A stretch of DNA of 64,000 bases from Corallium rubrum (taxonomy: Eukaryota > Cnidaria > Anthozoa > Scleralcyonacea > Coralliidae). Shown here in pieces: positions 34,380 to 45,435 of this stretch. Both the position numbers and the translations under genes were made by a program. Location of the stretch: assembly GCA_964035015.1 (NCBI GenBank), contig OZ036008.1, positions 11,541,192-11,605,191 of the forward strand, in the 5' to 3' direction. The notes under the pieces are model-generated. The model saw nothing but the letters and a program-made list of their open reading frames with translations, was not told where the DNA came from and made no database searches. Positions within the stretch are counted from its first letter, which is position 1; the number at the start of each line of letters is the position of its first letter.

Positions 34380-36232
34380 TCTGGTATTACTACAATACCT
34401 GTCGCTTTGTCCTCCTGAATTTTTTGTAACAGTGTAGCTATTACACTAAATGGGGGGAAAGCATAAAACTGTAAATTAGACAAGTTTAATGACAGAGTAT
34501 CGATAGCGAATGCATCAGGGTCTGGTCGGTAAGACACATAGGTAGGAAATTGCGCATTGAGTCGTGTCGCAAAAATGTCGATATTTGGTTGGAACCCAAA
34601 TTGTGTCAGGGTACTCTTAAGGATTGATCTGTCGATCATCCATTCCGTGTGGATATTGGTACTACGTGATTCAGAATCTGCTATCGTATTATCAACCCCT
34701 GGGATATGGGCAGCACTAAGCCAAATGTTTCTGGCGATACACCACTCCCAGATAGTTTTACCAAGTGTATTACTTTGTGGGGAGTGACTGGTGCCCATGT
34801 GGTTAATAACGGCAATTGCTGTAGTGTTGTCAAGATATGCCCGAATATGTGTATCATGTAAACCTTTACAGTAGGAACGAAGTCCTAGGTGCAAGGCCAG
34901 TAGCTCAAGATAGTTTATATGGTGCGACGTTTCCTCATCTGACCAGAAACCCCCCGTGCTACTTCCTTTGTACACAGCACCCCAACCTGTTAGGGAGGCA
35001 TCCGTTGTAAGGGTGCAAGATGGGTGGCCGTGAGAAATGACGTTTTTAGACTCAATGACATTCTGAGCCCACCACTGAAGTTCGATTTTCGAGTCTTCAG
35101 ATAAAGTCATTCGTTTATCAAAATTACCTTTACGGATTTTAAGAGCTTCAGTTTTGTTGCGCTCGATTGCTCTGTAATATAATGGACCATGAGTCACACC
35201 TGGGAATGAAGATATAATCTTACCAATAACCTGTGCAACCTCCCTTATTGTAGGCATATGTTTAGAAATGAGGGACAGGCATAGCTGTTTGATCGCGAGT
35301 TTTTTCTCAGGTGTGAGAATGATGGTCATATCAATGGAGTTGATGATAAAACCTAGTAAAACTAGTTCTTGAGAGGGTATAAATGCAGATTTGCCTGGGT
35401 GTATTATAAAACCCAGCTCCTCGAATTGTAAAAAAGTATCGAGAACATTAGATACACATTGTTCATATGTTTTCCCCTGTAGGAAAAGATCGTCGATGTA
35501 ACTGGCGGTAATATGACCAAGTTTGTGAAGTACAGTGAGCGGTGGTTTTAACAGTTTTGTAAATGTTCTAGGGCAGCTGGAGAGGCCATTTGGCAGGCAT
35601 GTAAATTGATACAAAATTCCTTGCCAAATAAACCGAAGATATTTACGGTCCGAGCGGTTTACCGCCACTGAATAGTATGCATCTTTAAGGTCAAGTGATG
35701 CCATGAAACAATTTCTTTCTACTAATTTGAGTATAGAATGCAGTGTATCCATTTTAAAATGATGGTAAGTCACAAACTGATTGAGACCTTTTAAATTTAA
35801 AATCAAACGATGAGTGCCATCCTTTTTTGGTCGGATGAAAATATTTGACACCACTTCGTCCGGAGTGTGCTTAGTAACCTCAATAATGTCTTTGGCTAGC
35901 AGATTTGCTATTTCCTGATCTATAACATTAGATTCGTCTGACGAGAACGGGATTTGTGGCTGCCGGATATTTATGGGCAGAGTATCAAATTCAATTGTAG
36001 TCCCGTTCACAGTTCGCAAAATTTCTGCATCAGAAGTGATATTTTGCCAAGCTGTAATAGCGGTGCTAACATTGCCAGCTTTAAATGTATTGCATCTAAC
36101 TTTAAGATAGTTTGTCAACATGCCAATAGCTGAAGGAAATTCACTTACCGATAATTTGATTTTATCCAAGGTACTTAAAATTTCCTGTTTTTGTTTTTGA
36201 AGTTGGGCTTTTTCTGGCCCTTCCCCAAAAAA
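34238..36232 (-). CDS. DIRS reverse transcriptase-RNase H-methyltransferase-like polyprotein (5' end cut by insertion)
   Basis: Domains in order: a reverse transcriptase with SLDLKDAYYSVAV, LPNGLSSCPRTF and the catalytic YIDD; a thumb with GFIINSIDMTI; an RNase H with TTDASLTGWGAVYKG, NYLELLAL, LDNTTAI and a final Asp in DNTIADSESR; then FATRLNAQFPTYVSYRPDPD and FYAFPPFSVI, matching the methyltransferase-like domain of DIRS1-type elements. The frame is open through a foldback inserted at 36233, so the apparent N-terminus beyond that point is foreign. Without the insertion the frame starts just after the gag overlap. Confidence 0.9.
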   Translation of the reverse strand, partial: FFGEGPEKAQLQKQKQEILSTLDKIKLSVSEFPSAIGMLTNYLKVRCNTFKAGNVSTAITAWQNITSDAEILRTVNGTTIEFDTLPINIRQPQIPFSSDESNVIDQEIANLLAKDIIEVTKHTPDEVVSNIFIRPKKDGTHRLILNLKGLNQFVTYHHFKMDTLHSILKLVERNCFMASLDLKDAYYSVAVNRSDRKYLRFIWQGILYQFTCLPNGLSSCPRTFTKLLKPPLTVLHKLGHITASYIDDLFLQGKTYEQCVSNVLDTFLQFEELGFIIHPGKSAFIPSQELVLLGFIINSIDMTIILTPEKKLAIKQLCLSLISKHMPTIREVAQVIGKIISSFPGVTHGPLYYRAIERNKTEALKIRKGNFDKRMTLSEDSKIELQWWAQNVIESKNVISHGHPSCTLTTDASLTGWGAVYKGSSTGGFWSDEETSHHINYLELLALHLGLRSYCKGLHDTHIRAYLDNTTAIAVINHMGTSHSPQSNTLGKTIWEWCIARNIWLSAAHIPGVDNTIADSESRSTNIHTEWMIDRSILKSTLTQFGFQPNIDIFATRLNAQFPTYVSYRPDPDAFAIDTLSLNLSNLQFYAFPPFSVIATLLQKIQEDKATGIVVIPDWPTQSWYAKAIHMCLQPPIRLNPGKRLLQLPGQPQGAHPLHKTQHS

Positions 36233-37277
36233 GGCTATATGTAAAACCAGGACCCAGGACCCGGACCGGGGACCCGAGGACCGATGTAAAACCAGGACCC
36301 ACATCAAATTGGACGGGGGGTTAAGAAAATATTATATTTTGTGGCGGGGGTGATATTTTATTGTACTACGTGCAAATTGTTGTAATAAGAAACTCAGCTT
36401 ATGTCAGTGAAATTCCAACTAATCTGCTGCGTTATTGCTCTAAATAAGAGGATATAATATAATTATTAGCAATCCGTTAAGAAAATAGCCCGAAATTGTA
36501 GTCGCGTACTTGGCGTGAGAAGCTCGTTCGCTGAAGCGCGAAGCTAGGCCTTTTGCGGCAATAAATACGCAGGTTAAGCCACATTCGCGGTCCGGCTGTC
36601 TATGTTTTTTATCCTTAGTTTAGGTGTTTTCTCGATTCCAACGAGTTTTCAATCGATCCTAGCTCAAATACATCGTGTGGCATATACGGGTCCCCCTAAA
36701 CAAAATACAATGAACTGACGGAATATCACAGCTGTGTGTGCGAGATACGACCCAAGAGTTTCGGGATAAGTCCCAGACGTCTGCAGAGGAAAGCTAGTGG
36801 TCGGTCACTCGGTTGAAGCCGGTCTTGGCAGCAATGGGTTAACAAATACTATTAAAGTGCGCGTTTAAAGTCCACGTCACAGCAACGTTTTTGCTTTGGC
36901 CTTCTTTGGTTGTTGTCGCGTATATTCTGTAAATTCTGCAAACCGCACCAACAAGCTGTGTCATTCGGTCAGTTTATTGTGTTTTGTTTAGGGGGACCGT
37001 ATATGCCACACGATGTATTTGAGATAGGATCGATTGAAATCAAACATTGAGAAACTCGTCGGAATCGAGTATTTATGGCCGCTCAAACCGCTCTTAGATC
37101 AATAACGCAGCAGATTAGTTGGGATTATTCACTGACATAAGCTAAGTTTCTTATTACAACCATTTGCACGTAAGTACAATAAAATATCACACCCCCGCCA
37201 CCAAATATAATATTTTCTTAACCCCCCGTCCAATTTGATGTGGGTCCTGGTCCTGGGTCCTGGTTTTACATATAGCC
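36233..37277. mobile_element. MULE-like foldback element, 1,045 bp, in DIRS
   Basis: Both ends read GGCTATATGTAAAACCAGGA inward, and similarity continues for over 200 bp per arm, with further inverted blocks inside. It is flanked by a 10-bp direct repeat, CCCCAAAAAA (36223-36232 and 37278-37287). Long TIRs with a 9-10-bp duplication fit Mutator-like non-autonomous elements. No coding sequence is seen. Removing it and one repeat restores a gag/pol overlap. Confidence 0.8.
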
Positions 37278-37288
37278 CCCCAAAAAAT

Positions 37289-38445
37289 GGGGTTTGATGT
37301 TATTAGTTTGGTATGCGGTTTGATCATCCCTTTGACTAAATTGTCGGGAATTGTGAGGACGATTGTCTGGGCGATAAGTAGATGAGGAACGGTAGTTTTG
37401 AGATGTAGAACGCTTGTTTCTAGTTGCCCCGAGCGACTGGCTGATTCATTGTATTGGTCTCTTTAGCATCTCGGACTTGTTTTGCGAGATCGTCGCCAAA
37501 AAGCCATGTAGTGGAAACAGCCGCTTCATTTGTTTTATTACAAAGGCTGTAAAACGCAGGTTTTAATGCCGGTTTAATTTGTTCCCGTCGTATTCGGGAG
37601 AGTGCTCCAACTGCGTGTCCCATTAGGGCTATGGCATCAATGCTGTGCGCGATTGCAGTGTTATTATCCGTTCCTGTGGTCGTTGTCAGTAAACTATCGC
37701 ACGCTTTTAGCATGCCAATGGTAGCTTTTTGGACTGCCTGTTGGATATTACCCAAACGAAGATCCGCGCTTTTCTTAAAATTAGAAAGCGAGCTCCAAAT
37801 TTCTGGGTTCACCTTCGGCACGGATAGTTCCCCACAGTTTTCAGGGGTTTCGTGTTTCGCTAATATAGTCTTCAATTTATCAGTCGTGAGACTTGTGCCC
37901 CATCGTTTCAGTGCGATATCCGCAAGCTTTTGGACTATTGTGGGACCTGTTTTTTCTTCCTCGTTGAGGGAATTATTGATAGCGGTTAAGAAGTCTAATT
38001 CTGTGTTATCCTGGGCTGTATTGTCTGTATTATTTTCGGCATTATTGCCGCCGTCGAGAAGTTCTCGAATATCATGATCTGAGGCACCTACGCTTAGTGT
38101 GTCGTCAGAGCGAGTGCGTTTTGATCAGTGATCAGAATTCTCACTTTCAGCCTCCGAGTGACCAGAATCCGACCAGTGTTTGCGCTTGTCTTTTCTACTT
38201 CGGCGCGAGGTATCGCCTTCAACGAGGCTAGTTAGGATCGTAGCCATGCCGTTTATGCTACTATTTATATCGATCAGAGTTCTACCCAAATCATAATCGG
38301 GTTGGTTTGGAGGGGTACTAGTAGACTCATGTTGGTCGGGTCGACCGTCAGTTGAACCATGAACGTCAGGTTGACTATCGGGAGCGTCATGTTGACGTGA
38401 ACTCAATGGTCGCCCAAGGAGTTGGTTAGTTTCGGTTGAATCCAT
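37289..38445 (-). pseudogene. DIRS gag-like ORF1, stop and frameshift
   Basis: ATG at 38445 starts MDSTETNQLLGRPLSSRQHD. After 106 codons there is an in-frame TGA (38127-38125). The same frame then stays open for more than 200 further codons, with a helical region (PEIWSSLSNFKKSADLRLGN), to a stop at 37420. An Arg/Ser/Asn-rich gag-like tail (NKRSTSQNYRSSSTYRPDNR) continues in the next frame to the foldback at 37277. Assignment as gag rests on position and composition. Confidence 0.7.
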
Positions 38446-38957
38446 TTTAAATCGATATCAACTAGTATAACTAGAGTAAGGAAAGAAAACAATGCTATAG
38501 AAAATAGCCTATATATGAAAAACTACTCTACGGTACTCACGTAACCAAGAGCTAAGGTTGTAAACTTGAGTTAACCTTTAACAATCAGCGTCCACTTGAT
38601 ATATATCCGTATATGTGAATAATCACTAAAAAGGACTAGTTCCGTAGAGCTGTTTCTTGATAGTTTGGCTAAAGAAGCGATCCAGGTGATCTGAAAACAC
38701 GGAAAAGGACTGGGACTAGTTGTCAAATAGAAATCCATTTTTCGAATTAAACTATTTAATATCTCGTGAAATATACTTTATTTTGTTCCCAAATTTAGCA
38801 TAGACTTATAATTTTCAACACTGAACATAAATACAAAGTTTCAACCAGTTTGATAAAGGAAAATGAAAGAAATAAGTTATTCAATACAGCAAAATGGATT
38901 TCTATTAGGTTGCTAGTTCCAGGCCTTTTCCTCACGGTCAGATCACCTAGTGTGTGC

Positions 38958-39029
38958 AATGGCTAGATAAGCAAGCGCGCGTGCTTCTCATGGTACTCCG
39001 TAGTGACGTAGACTGATGACGTATAGAAT
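38958..39029 (-). repeat. DIRS 5' inverted terminal repeat
   Basis: On the minus strand it starts ATTCTATACGTCATCAGTCT and includes AGAAGCACGCGCGCTTGCTT. The same block in the opposite orientation lies at 32828-32899, with differences between the two. Confidence 0.8.
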
Positions 39030-39641
39030 CTTTATTTCCATCACACCATTATTGGTACATAGGATACTAATACAAATGTTAATACAAAAAAAAAGTTATT
39101 CACCTAATAAACTAATTACCTGCAGTAGAGTCATTGAAAATCTTGGTTAAACTATATACATATTTGGCTGTACATTCTGTTATGCATTCATCATGCATAG
39201 CCATACAATAATGAAATAGATCGTTTTTACTCGACAATTTAAAGCTACTATTAATATTTGATATCTCGTTTATTTATACATGTACTTAAAATATTTGACC
39301 AACTGCACTTCATAACTTCTCGGTAATTAACTCTTATTTAACTCAGATTAACATACGACTTTATCCGCGACATTCTAAGAATAAGACCTCGTGCAAGAAT
39401 TGATTTTAAATGTCATACTACTAAACTTCTGTTATTTCCAGTCAGATATTTGTTCCTCTGCTTCCAAATGAATCGAGCAGTATTTTTTTAACCTCTTGTT
39501 GAGGTCTTGAGGGTCATTCCTGTCCGAGGGCTTCCCAGAGGTGCATGAATAAAATCGTCTGGCGTTAGCCACCCAGAATATAAAATAGTCTGGCGTTAGC
39601 CAGAATAAGATACCACATATTCGGACAGGAAAGAGTTAGGC

Positions 39642-39777
39642 TATGTGCACACGGTAACGTTTTCGAGCGTTTTCGTATATTGTTTACTGTTCTCAAGGGA
39701 ATCGAGAACAATCAGTTCATTACTTCAAACAATACGAAAACGCTCGGAAACGTTACCGTGTGTGTGCACATAGTCTT
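39642..39777. mobile_element. Hairpin MITE, copy in duplication 2
   Basis: Same as 28941-29083. Confidence 0.7.
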
Positions 39778-40047
39778 AAAGTCACCGTGTCCCACGATGC
39801 AAACTTGAATAACTTTGTGGACAATTTCAAGTTCACATGACTAAATAGTCCGTAAGAAAGTGCACTAATAACTTACTCTTTTAACATTTAAAGAATATTA
39901 TTCCTTTCCATTACACACAAATATAATTTTTGTCTCGCAAAACTATTATAATTAAAATTTAATACCCAGCGCTGCGCCTTTAAAGAGCAGAGTCGTTTCT
40001 ACCAACACTCTAGAGAAAGCCACTATATAACGTAGCATTTTACTTAC

Positions 40048-40383
40048 CAAGCAGTCAGTCGCGTTATCCTTGGCCCATAGGCATCTAAAAGTGCTCCTGC
40101 AACTACACCGAACGACGTGAAAGTGAAGACGCCGATTGTAAAAGCTAAATTCAAGAGATCGTCCTGGACTGCAACAATGGCCTTGCACCGCTGCCGTAAT
40201 GTTTGCAGGAATCGGATCACCAGAGCCAGAGACTGAACAGAGATCCGCAAAGAAGGAATCTTCCTTAAGAATGAATACCAAAGAGGCCCAGCCATAAATG
40301 ATAGCCGTGAACAGTAGGCATTCGAATACCGCCCAGACAACTACTCCATAGCGATACCGATAGACCGTACTTAGGTCTGCCAT
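40048..40383 (-). pseudogene. Duplicated, frameshifted SLC43 exon 1
   Basis: This is a near-identical copy of the exon at 29350-29684, including start codon, both helices and the GTAAGT donor. It is 336 bp instead of 335: changes around 40170-40195 shift the frame between the NIT sequon and the second helix, so it cannot give the normal product if spliced to exon 2. It may still carry promoter activity; that is untested. Confidence 0.85.
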
Positions 40384-41204
40384 CACACTTAACGTGTTGC
40401 AAGGTGCTCCATATGTTATACGTATACTAGGTATTAAGTTTCATCATTTTCCTCGCATGAGTCGCATCTTATTGTGTTATTATAATCTAGTCTAGTATAG
40501 TCTACATATGTATAGCCTGCCTCGCAGTTGACTAAACCCCAGGCTACTATTAAAACTATGTAGCTCACTAATAAGCCACTTCATAATCTCGATTGCGCAT
40601 TAAAATGACGCGTTCTGCGTGGTAGAACGAGTTTCTTATTTTCCGCTTTCCTTTTTTGGTGCGATTGAGCGTAGTCTGTCGATTTTCACTTCGAAGCGAA
40701 ACATGCGAGTCTATATTATAGTGTTCCTATTCTGTGGCTGTGTCAAGCACATCACTGATCAACCATATAAGCAACTTACTTGGAAAACCTACCAACACTT
40801 TGGTCAAAAGCAAAGCTGGTTTAAAAGAAAGAACTCGCAAAATGTAGTCTGTCTTTATATTTGAAAGAACACTTAAAATTAAAATGATAGTGATAGAGTA
40901 ACATATTTTGAAGTTTTTCGTTTCTATGCTTCGTTCTTGAGGTATTTCAGTTTATTTGATATGCAAATGAAACATTTTGACGTTGCTTTTCATTTTACTT
41001 CCCGTAAAGTTTGGTACATGTGTTTCTTGAAAACATCACCTATTGATTGACCAGCTGGCGAGAAGCGTAATCTAATTATGATTATATATCAAAGCCCAGC
41101 ATATTGGCATGAATACGTGGACATGGGTTGTTGTTTTTTTCAAAGCAACCAATTGAACCAAAGGCTTAATAAATCTGAATCCTACTGTAATCCCCTCTGT
41201 GGTC

Positions 41205-41510
41205 CGCTGTTCAAAACCTACTCGATCAAATTCTAACTCTAACTCTGTCCACTTCATCATTCGTAAATGCATGGAACGCGCTCGTTATATAATGAGCTTA
41301 CCCGTATTAATTTCAATGCAGCAGAACTGGCCTCATTTAGATCTCTAATGCTCAGCTACTACTTTACTGCTCTTGTGAATACCTATAACCCTGACGATCC
41401 ACGTCCTTTCAAAACTATATGTCCAAATTGTAACAATTCTCGCAGTCTAATCCGCAGCATTACTTGCTGTTTTTAGTATTTATTTCTATATTGTATGTAT
41501 GTTGTATATT
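41205..41510 (+). mobile_element. LINE 3' fragment (TCCF C-terminus)
   Basis: TSSFVNAWNAL, an in-frame stop, then NELTRINFNAAELASFRSLM and CPNCNNSRSLIRSITCCF. It is the same C-terminal type as the LINE inside ISL2EU (25093-25385). It starts about 160 bp from the end of the duplication. Confidence 0.75.
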
Positions 41511-41518
41511 GTGTAAGT

Positions 41519-41632
41519 ATAGGTTAAAAACCGAGAACCGAGGCTTTAAGCCAGATATAACCCGAGGGGCCGCAGGCCCCGAGGGATTAATCTGGCTTAA
41601 AGCCGAGGTTCGAGGTTTTTAACCTATACTTA
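41519..41632. mobile_element. Hairpin MITE (TAGGTTAAAAACC)
   Basis: TAGGTTAAAAACCGAGAACC and its complement, with GGCTTTAAGCCAGAT arms and a GGGGCCGCAGGCCCC centre. Confidence 0.65.
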
Positions 41633-42317
41633 AAACACAATTGAAGAAGGTTTTCTAAAAAAATAGCCTTTACCGAGTGTCGAAGGACATTGTTATGTCG
41701 AATGTTAACGATATTTTATGAAATAATAAGACTCCAAAGCAGTTTATTAAACAAACTTGAGAAGTACGTAATGGTTCATTGAACACATACACAGACTTCT
41801 ACAAGCTTGTTTGAATAATTAGTCAGATGAATAATTAGTACCACATATCATTATAGCATTGGGCATGCGTATTGATGCAGTATCAATCCCACATTTTATG
41901 CTCAACGTTCAGTGGAATAAAGTGCTGACTCAACCAGCAGATTTTGTTGATTTTGATTGGTTTGCCTTCCTCTCGTAAATTACGTGAGCGAAAAGCAAAC
42001 CCTTGCTCTCCTTCTCGTATGTAGGCGCTACCGGCGTTACCATACGAGATAGTTGTAGCAGGCACCCTATGAATTGGGCAATTATCAATTCATAGGGATT
42101 ATATATATAATCCCGGGGATTATATATAGTCCCGACCGCAGATGTAAATCAGCTAATCAGTCCATAAACCCCATTTTCTCCCGAGACAATTCAAAAGCCG
42201 CCGCCTGCTTTCAAAATCTTCTATTGTTCTTGACAGGTTTATTAGCCAAAAATAAACCTTGCAAAGAACAAAGAAAACCGACTTGATCGTGTTTTAAGTT
42301 TTATTAGAATATTTGAC

Positions 42318-42450
42318 TTTAACTTTTATATTTTTGGGCCCGCAGTAATTGGCCTTCACGCTGTTGCGGTGACCCTGCCATAGGTATATATACATGTATT
42401 TAGTCTATGGCGAAGCTAATAAAATAAATAAAATAAAGTAAAAATAAAAT
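42318..42450 (+). mobile_element. LINE 3' tail
   Basis: GGGCCCGCAGTAATTGGCCT leads to GAAGCTAATAAAATAAATAA. GGGCCC...AGTAATTGG also occurs in the LINE at 25093-25160, so it is the same family's 3' UTR. Confidence 0.65.
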
Positions 42451-42534
42451 ATTATTTTCATAAAAGCCATTGAGTCGGACACGAGAGTAAAATCATATTT
42501 ACTGTCCGTGGCACTACAAGCGTTCCAGAAACGA

Positions 42535-42720
42535 ATCAATAATTATTTTATTTTATTTTATTTTATTTTATTTTATTTTATTTTATTTTATTTTATTTTA
42601 TTTTATTTTATTAGCTTTGCCAGACAAAAAATGTTTATGTACAGATAACAACATAGAAAAGTTACTTAGAAACGATGGCAGGGGATCCGCAACAGCGATT
42701 AGTCAATTACAGCGGGCCCG
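42535..42720 (-). mobile_element. LINE 3' tail, opposite orientation
   Basis: In reverse it reads GGGCCCGCTGTAATTGACTA and ends GCAAAGCTAATAAAAT plus (AAAAT)n. It faces the copy at 42318-42450 tail to tail about 90 bp away. Confidence 0.65.
42541..42612. repeat. (ATTTT)n tail of a LINE
   Basis: Pentanucleotide run ending at ATTAGCTTTGCCAGAC; in reverse this is the 3' tail of the LINE fragment at 42535-42720. Confidence 0.85.
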
Positions 42721-42865
42721 AGAATGAAGTTAAATGAAGTTCTAATGAAGTTCTAACGAAGTTCTAATGAAGTTCTGATGAAGTTTAATGAAGTTCTAAC
42801 GTTTCGTTGTTATTATCACAGAGAATAATTTACATGAGTGCATTACAGCAGTTTCATGTTATTCC

Positions 42866-43127
42866 GGACCACCGCATGTAAAAGTTCTTGGCACCGATAG
42901 TTGTTTTTGACATAAAGGAGTGATTAGCAAAACCATCGACACCGGTTCACCGGTGTCCGAAAGAAGATTGGGGCCATTTTAAACCAATATTCGTGAGATC
43001 TGAATGGGAATAGGCTGTTTAATCAGATATTATACACTAATAAATAACGTTGAAACGCGTGATTTGGTAACCACTCCTTTATGTCAAAACAACTATCGGC
43101 GCCAAGAACTTTTATATCCGGTGGTCG
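42866..43127. mobile_element. Palindromic MITE (ACCACCGCATGTAAAAGTTC)
   Basis: GACCACCGCATGTAAAAGTT and CTTTTATATCCGGTGGTC ends with GTTTTTGACATAAAGGAGTG arms. Confidence 0.65.
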
Positions 43128-43344
43128 CGAATCACATTAAACTGCTATAAGACTAGCGCATTAGTCTATTAGTCTTAATAGACTAGTTATATAATTGCAG
43201 AGTTATCATTGTGCATACCTGATCAAAGAGAGTTGCTATCAGGAGCTCTGGAAGCTTTTCAAAGTTGTGGGTGTTATCGAGAATGTTCCCTCCGCTGAAC
43301 TGTTCTGAACTGTAGTCCTCGGTAAAATAACAAGGTTTTAATTA

Positions 43345-43824
43345 CCCTGCGAGGCAGAGCCCCTTTCCGACCTACGCAAGCTTCGGGGGAAAGTGGGCTC
43401 TGCCAACAAACTCGATCTTCGCCTCAAGTTTGGGGCGAGTCAGTCAGGTTTTAAACCGGTCAAACAAGTTCTAGTCTACGAACACGCGTAAGCAGGAAAA
43501 TAGGAAGTGACGCGTCAGAGCCTGGGCCCAAAATAGTATCATAGCAACCGTTCACGCATACTCAAAAAGAAATATCGAGTTTGTTGGCAGAGCCCCACTT
43601 TTCCCCGAAGCCTGCGTAGGTCGGAAAGGAGCCTCTCTCCTCCGCAGAGGCTTTATATTACATGACGCATGAGGGAATATTAACCGCGGGGCGAAGGCCT
43701 TTCTCCTCCCCCTTCGTTTTCCGCCTGCGTTCCTTCGCCCCGCGGTTAATATTCCCTCATGCGTCATGTCATATAAAGCCTCTGCGGAGGGGAAAGGAAA
43801 GGGGCTCTGACGCAGGGTAGGTTT
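43345..43824. mobile_element. MITE (ACCCTGCG ends) with a nested hairpin
   Basis: The left end ACCCTGCGAGGCAGAGCCCC matches the right end GGGGCTCTGACGCAGGGTA in inverted order, with inner GACCTACGCAAGCTTCGGGG blocks. A separate hairpin (about 43630-43795, CCGCGGGGCGAAGG arms) is nested in its right arm. Confidence 0.7.
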
Positions 43825-43977
43825 TAATATATTCAATAAACATAACAAATAATAAAAAAGATCTCGTCACGAACACACGTTGTTGCTAGCACACGGGGTA
43901 TTCACATCACACAAAATTTGAGTCGACTACAGTAACACGTCAACTCGTCAACTGACTCTAAATGTATCCAGAAGAAC

Positions 43978-44346
43978 ACCGCTGCCAAACGTTTTGCGCA
44001 TGCGCGACGTCCGAGCTCGTCCCAGGAAAAACACAATCAGGCTCTGGGAACCAGATTGGGGAAAACACTGAAATATTTGGGCTTGTCCAAGAGTCCAACA
44101 CAAAAGTTAAAATTATAAGTATACTACCAAAAAGATAATTTGTGCATGACTTCTTTGTCAATATTGTAATATATTCTGAATTTACCTCTTTGTAATTTTC
44201 TTTATCCTTTTTTTAAAACACAAATGAATAGTCGAGTCTTACTTAGTCTTCACTGTCTGGTTGTTGTCGCTACGGCTAGTTCCCACTTCTCTTGCAATGT
44301 TTATTCTAGCGAATTCACGCATGCGCAAACGTTTGGCAGCGGTGTT
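43978..44346. mobile_element. MITE with AACACCGCTGCCAAACG ends, copy 2
   Basis: Inverted copy of 15312-15680; the ends CACCGCTGCCAAACG and CGTTTGGCAGCGGTG are intact. Confidence 0.72.
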
Positions 44347-44507
44347 ATCTAGAAGTGTTCTTAATCAAGTGCCAGTCTCATTGTTGTGAATGAAAATTAA
44401 AGATTAATTCTTTGAAGAGATTGCTGTGCACGTTTGGCGATAGCATGAGCAAATCCTCGAAGCGCGATGCCGCGATCAAAGCGTTAAGTATCATAATTTC
44501 ATTGAAG

Positions 44508-44895
44508 TGTATATGAAATGAAAATTAAGTTTGTCTAATTTGAAAGAACTCTTGATATTGTAAAGTAACATCTTCTACAGTTTTTCCATATCTTCCTTCA
44601 TTCTTGAGATCTTACTATTTGTTTGATATGTAAATGAGCACACTGCATACGTCATATTGTATAATGAGTTGTTGGAAAATTAGGAATATTGTTGAAGTTA
44701 TCTAATATCAATGATATGCACGATTTCTCAGTAACTCATTATACGATGTGACGTATGCAGTGTGATCATTTACATATCAAACAAATAGTAAGATCTCAAG
44801 AACGAAGTAAGATATGGAAAAACTGTAGAAGATGTTACTTTACAATATCAAGAGTTCTTCCAAATTAAACAAACTTAATTTTCATTTCATATATA
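44508..44895. mobile_element. Palindromic TIR element related to 47682-49271
   Basis: ATATGAAATGAAAATTAAGT and its complement, arms of about 175 bp around a short centre. Confidence 0.7.
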
Positions 44896-44899
44896 CTTT

Positions 44900-45380
44900 A
44901 AGCTGTTTAAGTTATAGTTATGCCCAGTCGCATACAAATTCTCCAAGCCACTCTTGGCCAAACATGCAAAGTTTAAGAGCTGGTATAAACTAAAAGTTGC
45001 ACACACGTTGTCGTATAGATATAATAGTGCGAATCTTTCTTTTTGATATTTTAATACCGATTTCAAATCCGAGACTGCTCTTTCAACGTTATTGACATGG
45101 CGCGTTCGTGTGTACTATTAAACATCTTTGCTAGTTTTGGAATTGTTTCTGAAGCTGGGTCACAGTATTTGTAACAGATCTACAATCTAGGATCACTCCG
45201 TACTCAAAGAGCGATATATTTGTGCTACGTCATGCGGAAGTGCTAAGTTTATTGGCCAATAAGAAGCCGGAGGGATTCCTGCTAATAATGACGCCATGTC
45301 TTATAAGCTTATCTACCATCTACGGGCTTTGAGTGCGAGGCGACAAACAATAATATAAGTGAGAATTTGTGGAAACACGA
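44900..45380. other. Region downstream of the zinc-finger gene
   Basis: On the minus strand a frame at about 44940-45110 reads NNVERAVSDLKSVLKYQKER; it could be a transposase scrap, but no family fits well. Otherwise nothing recognised. Confidence 0.35.
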
Positions 45381-45381
45381 G

Positions 45382-45387
45382 TTTATT
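45382..45387 (-). terminator. Poly(A) signal of the zinc-finger gene
   Basis: AATAAA on the minus strand, 49 nt after the stop codon of the zinc-finger gene. Confidence 0.6.
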
Positions 45388-45435
45388 ACGTGCAAGTAAT
45401 TCTCAGAAGTTATATACATGAATTCAGGATAGTTC

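Larger units (their letters stand above)
32783..39029 (-). mobile_element. DIRS1-type tyrosine-recombinase retrotransposon
   Basis: Order on the minus strand: 5' terminal repeat (to 39029), gag, reverse transcriptase-RNase H-methyltransferase-like ORF, overlapping tyrosine recombinase, internal complementary region, 3' end (32783). Gag has an in-frame stop and a frameshift, and a 1,045-bp foldback sits at the gag/pol boundary, so this copy is dead. The pol and recombinase frames are open. It lies in copy 2 of the tandem duplication; copy 1 lacks it. No target duplication is seen, as expected for DIRS elements. Confidence 0.9.
30507..41048. repeat. Tandem duplication, copy 2, expanded by insertions
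   Basis: Blocks 30507-31580, 32508-32780 and 39325-41048 match 27150-30368 in the same order and orientation. The extra length is a 0.93 kb foldback element (31581-32507), a 6.2 kb DIRS retrotransposon (32783-39029) and about 0.3 kb of unmatched sequence. The 39325-41048 block, with the broken exon 1, is the best preserved. Matching ends near the shared CATCACCTATTGATTG at 30368 and 41048. Confidence 0.78.

Noticed and set aside
44940..45110. A hAT or DDE transposase C-terminus (NNVERAVSDLK)
   Set aside because: The similarity is limited to a few residues and stops lie close upstream; kept only as a remark.
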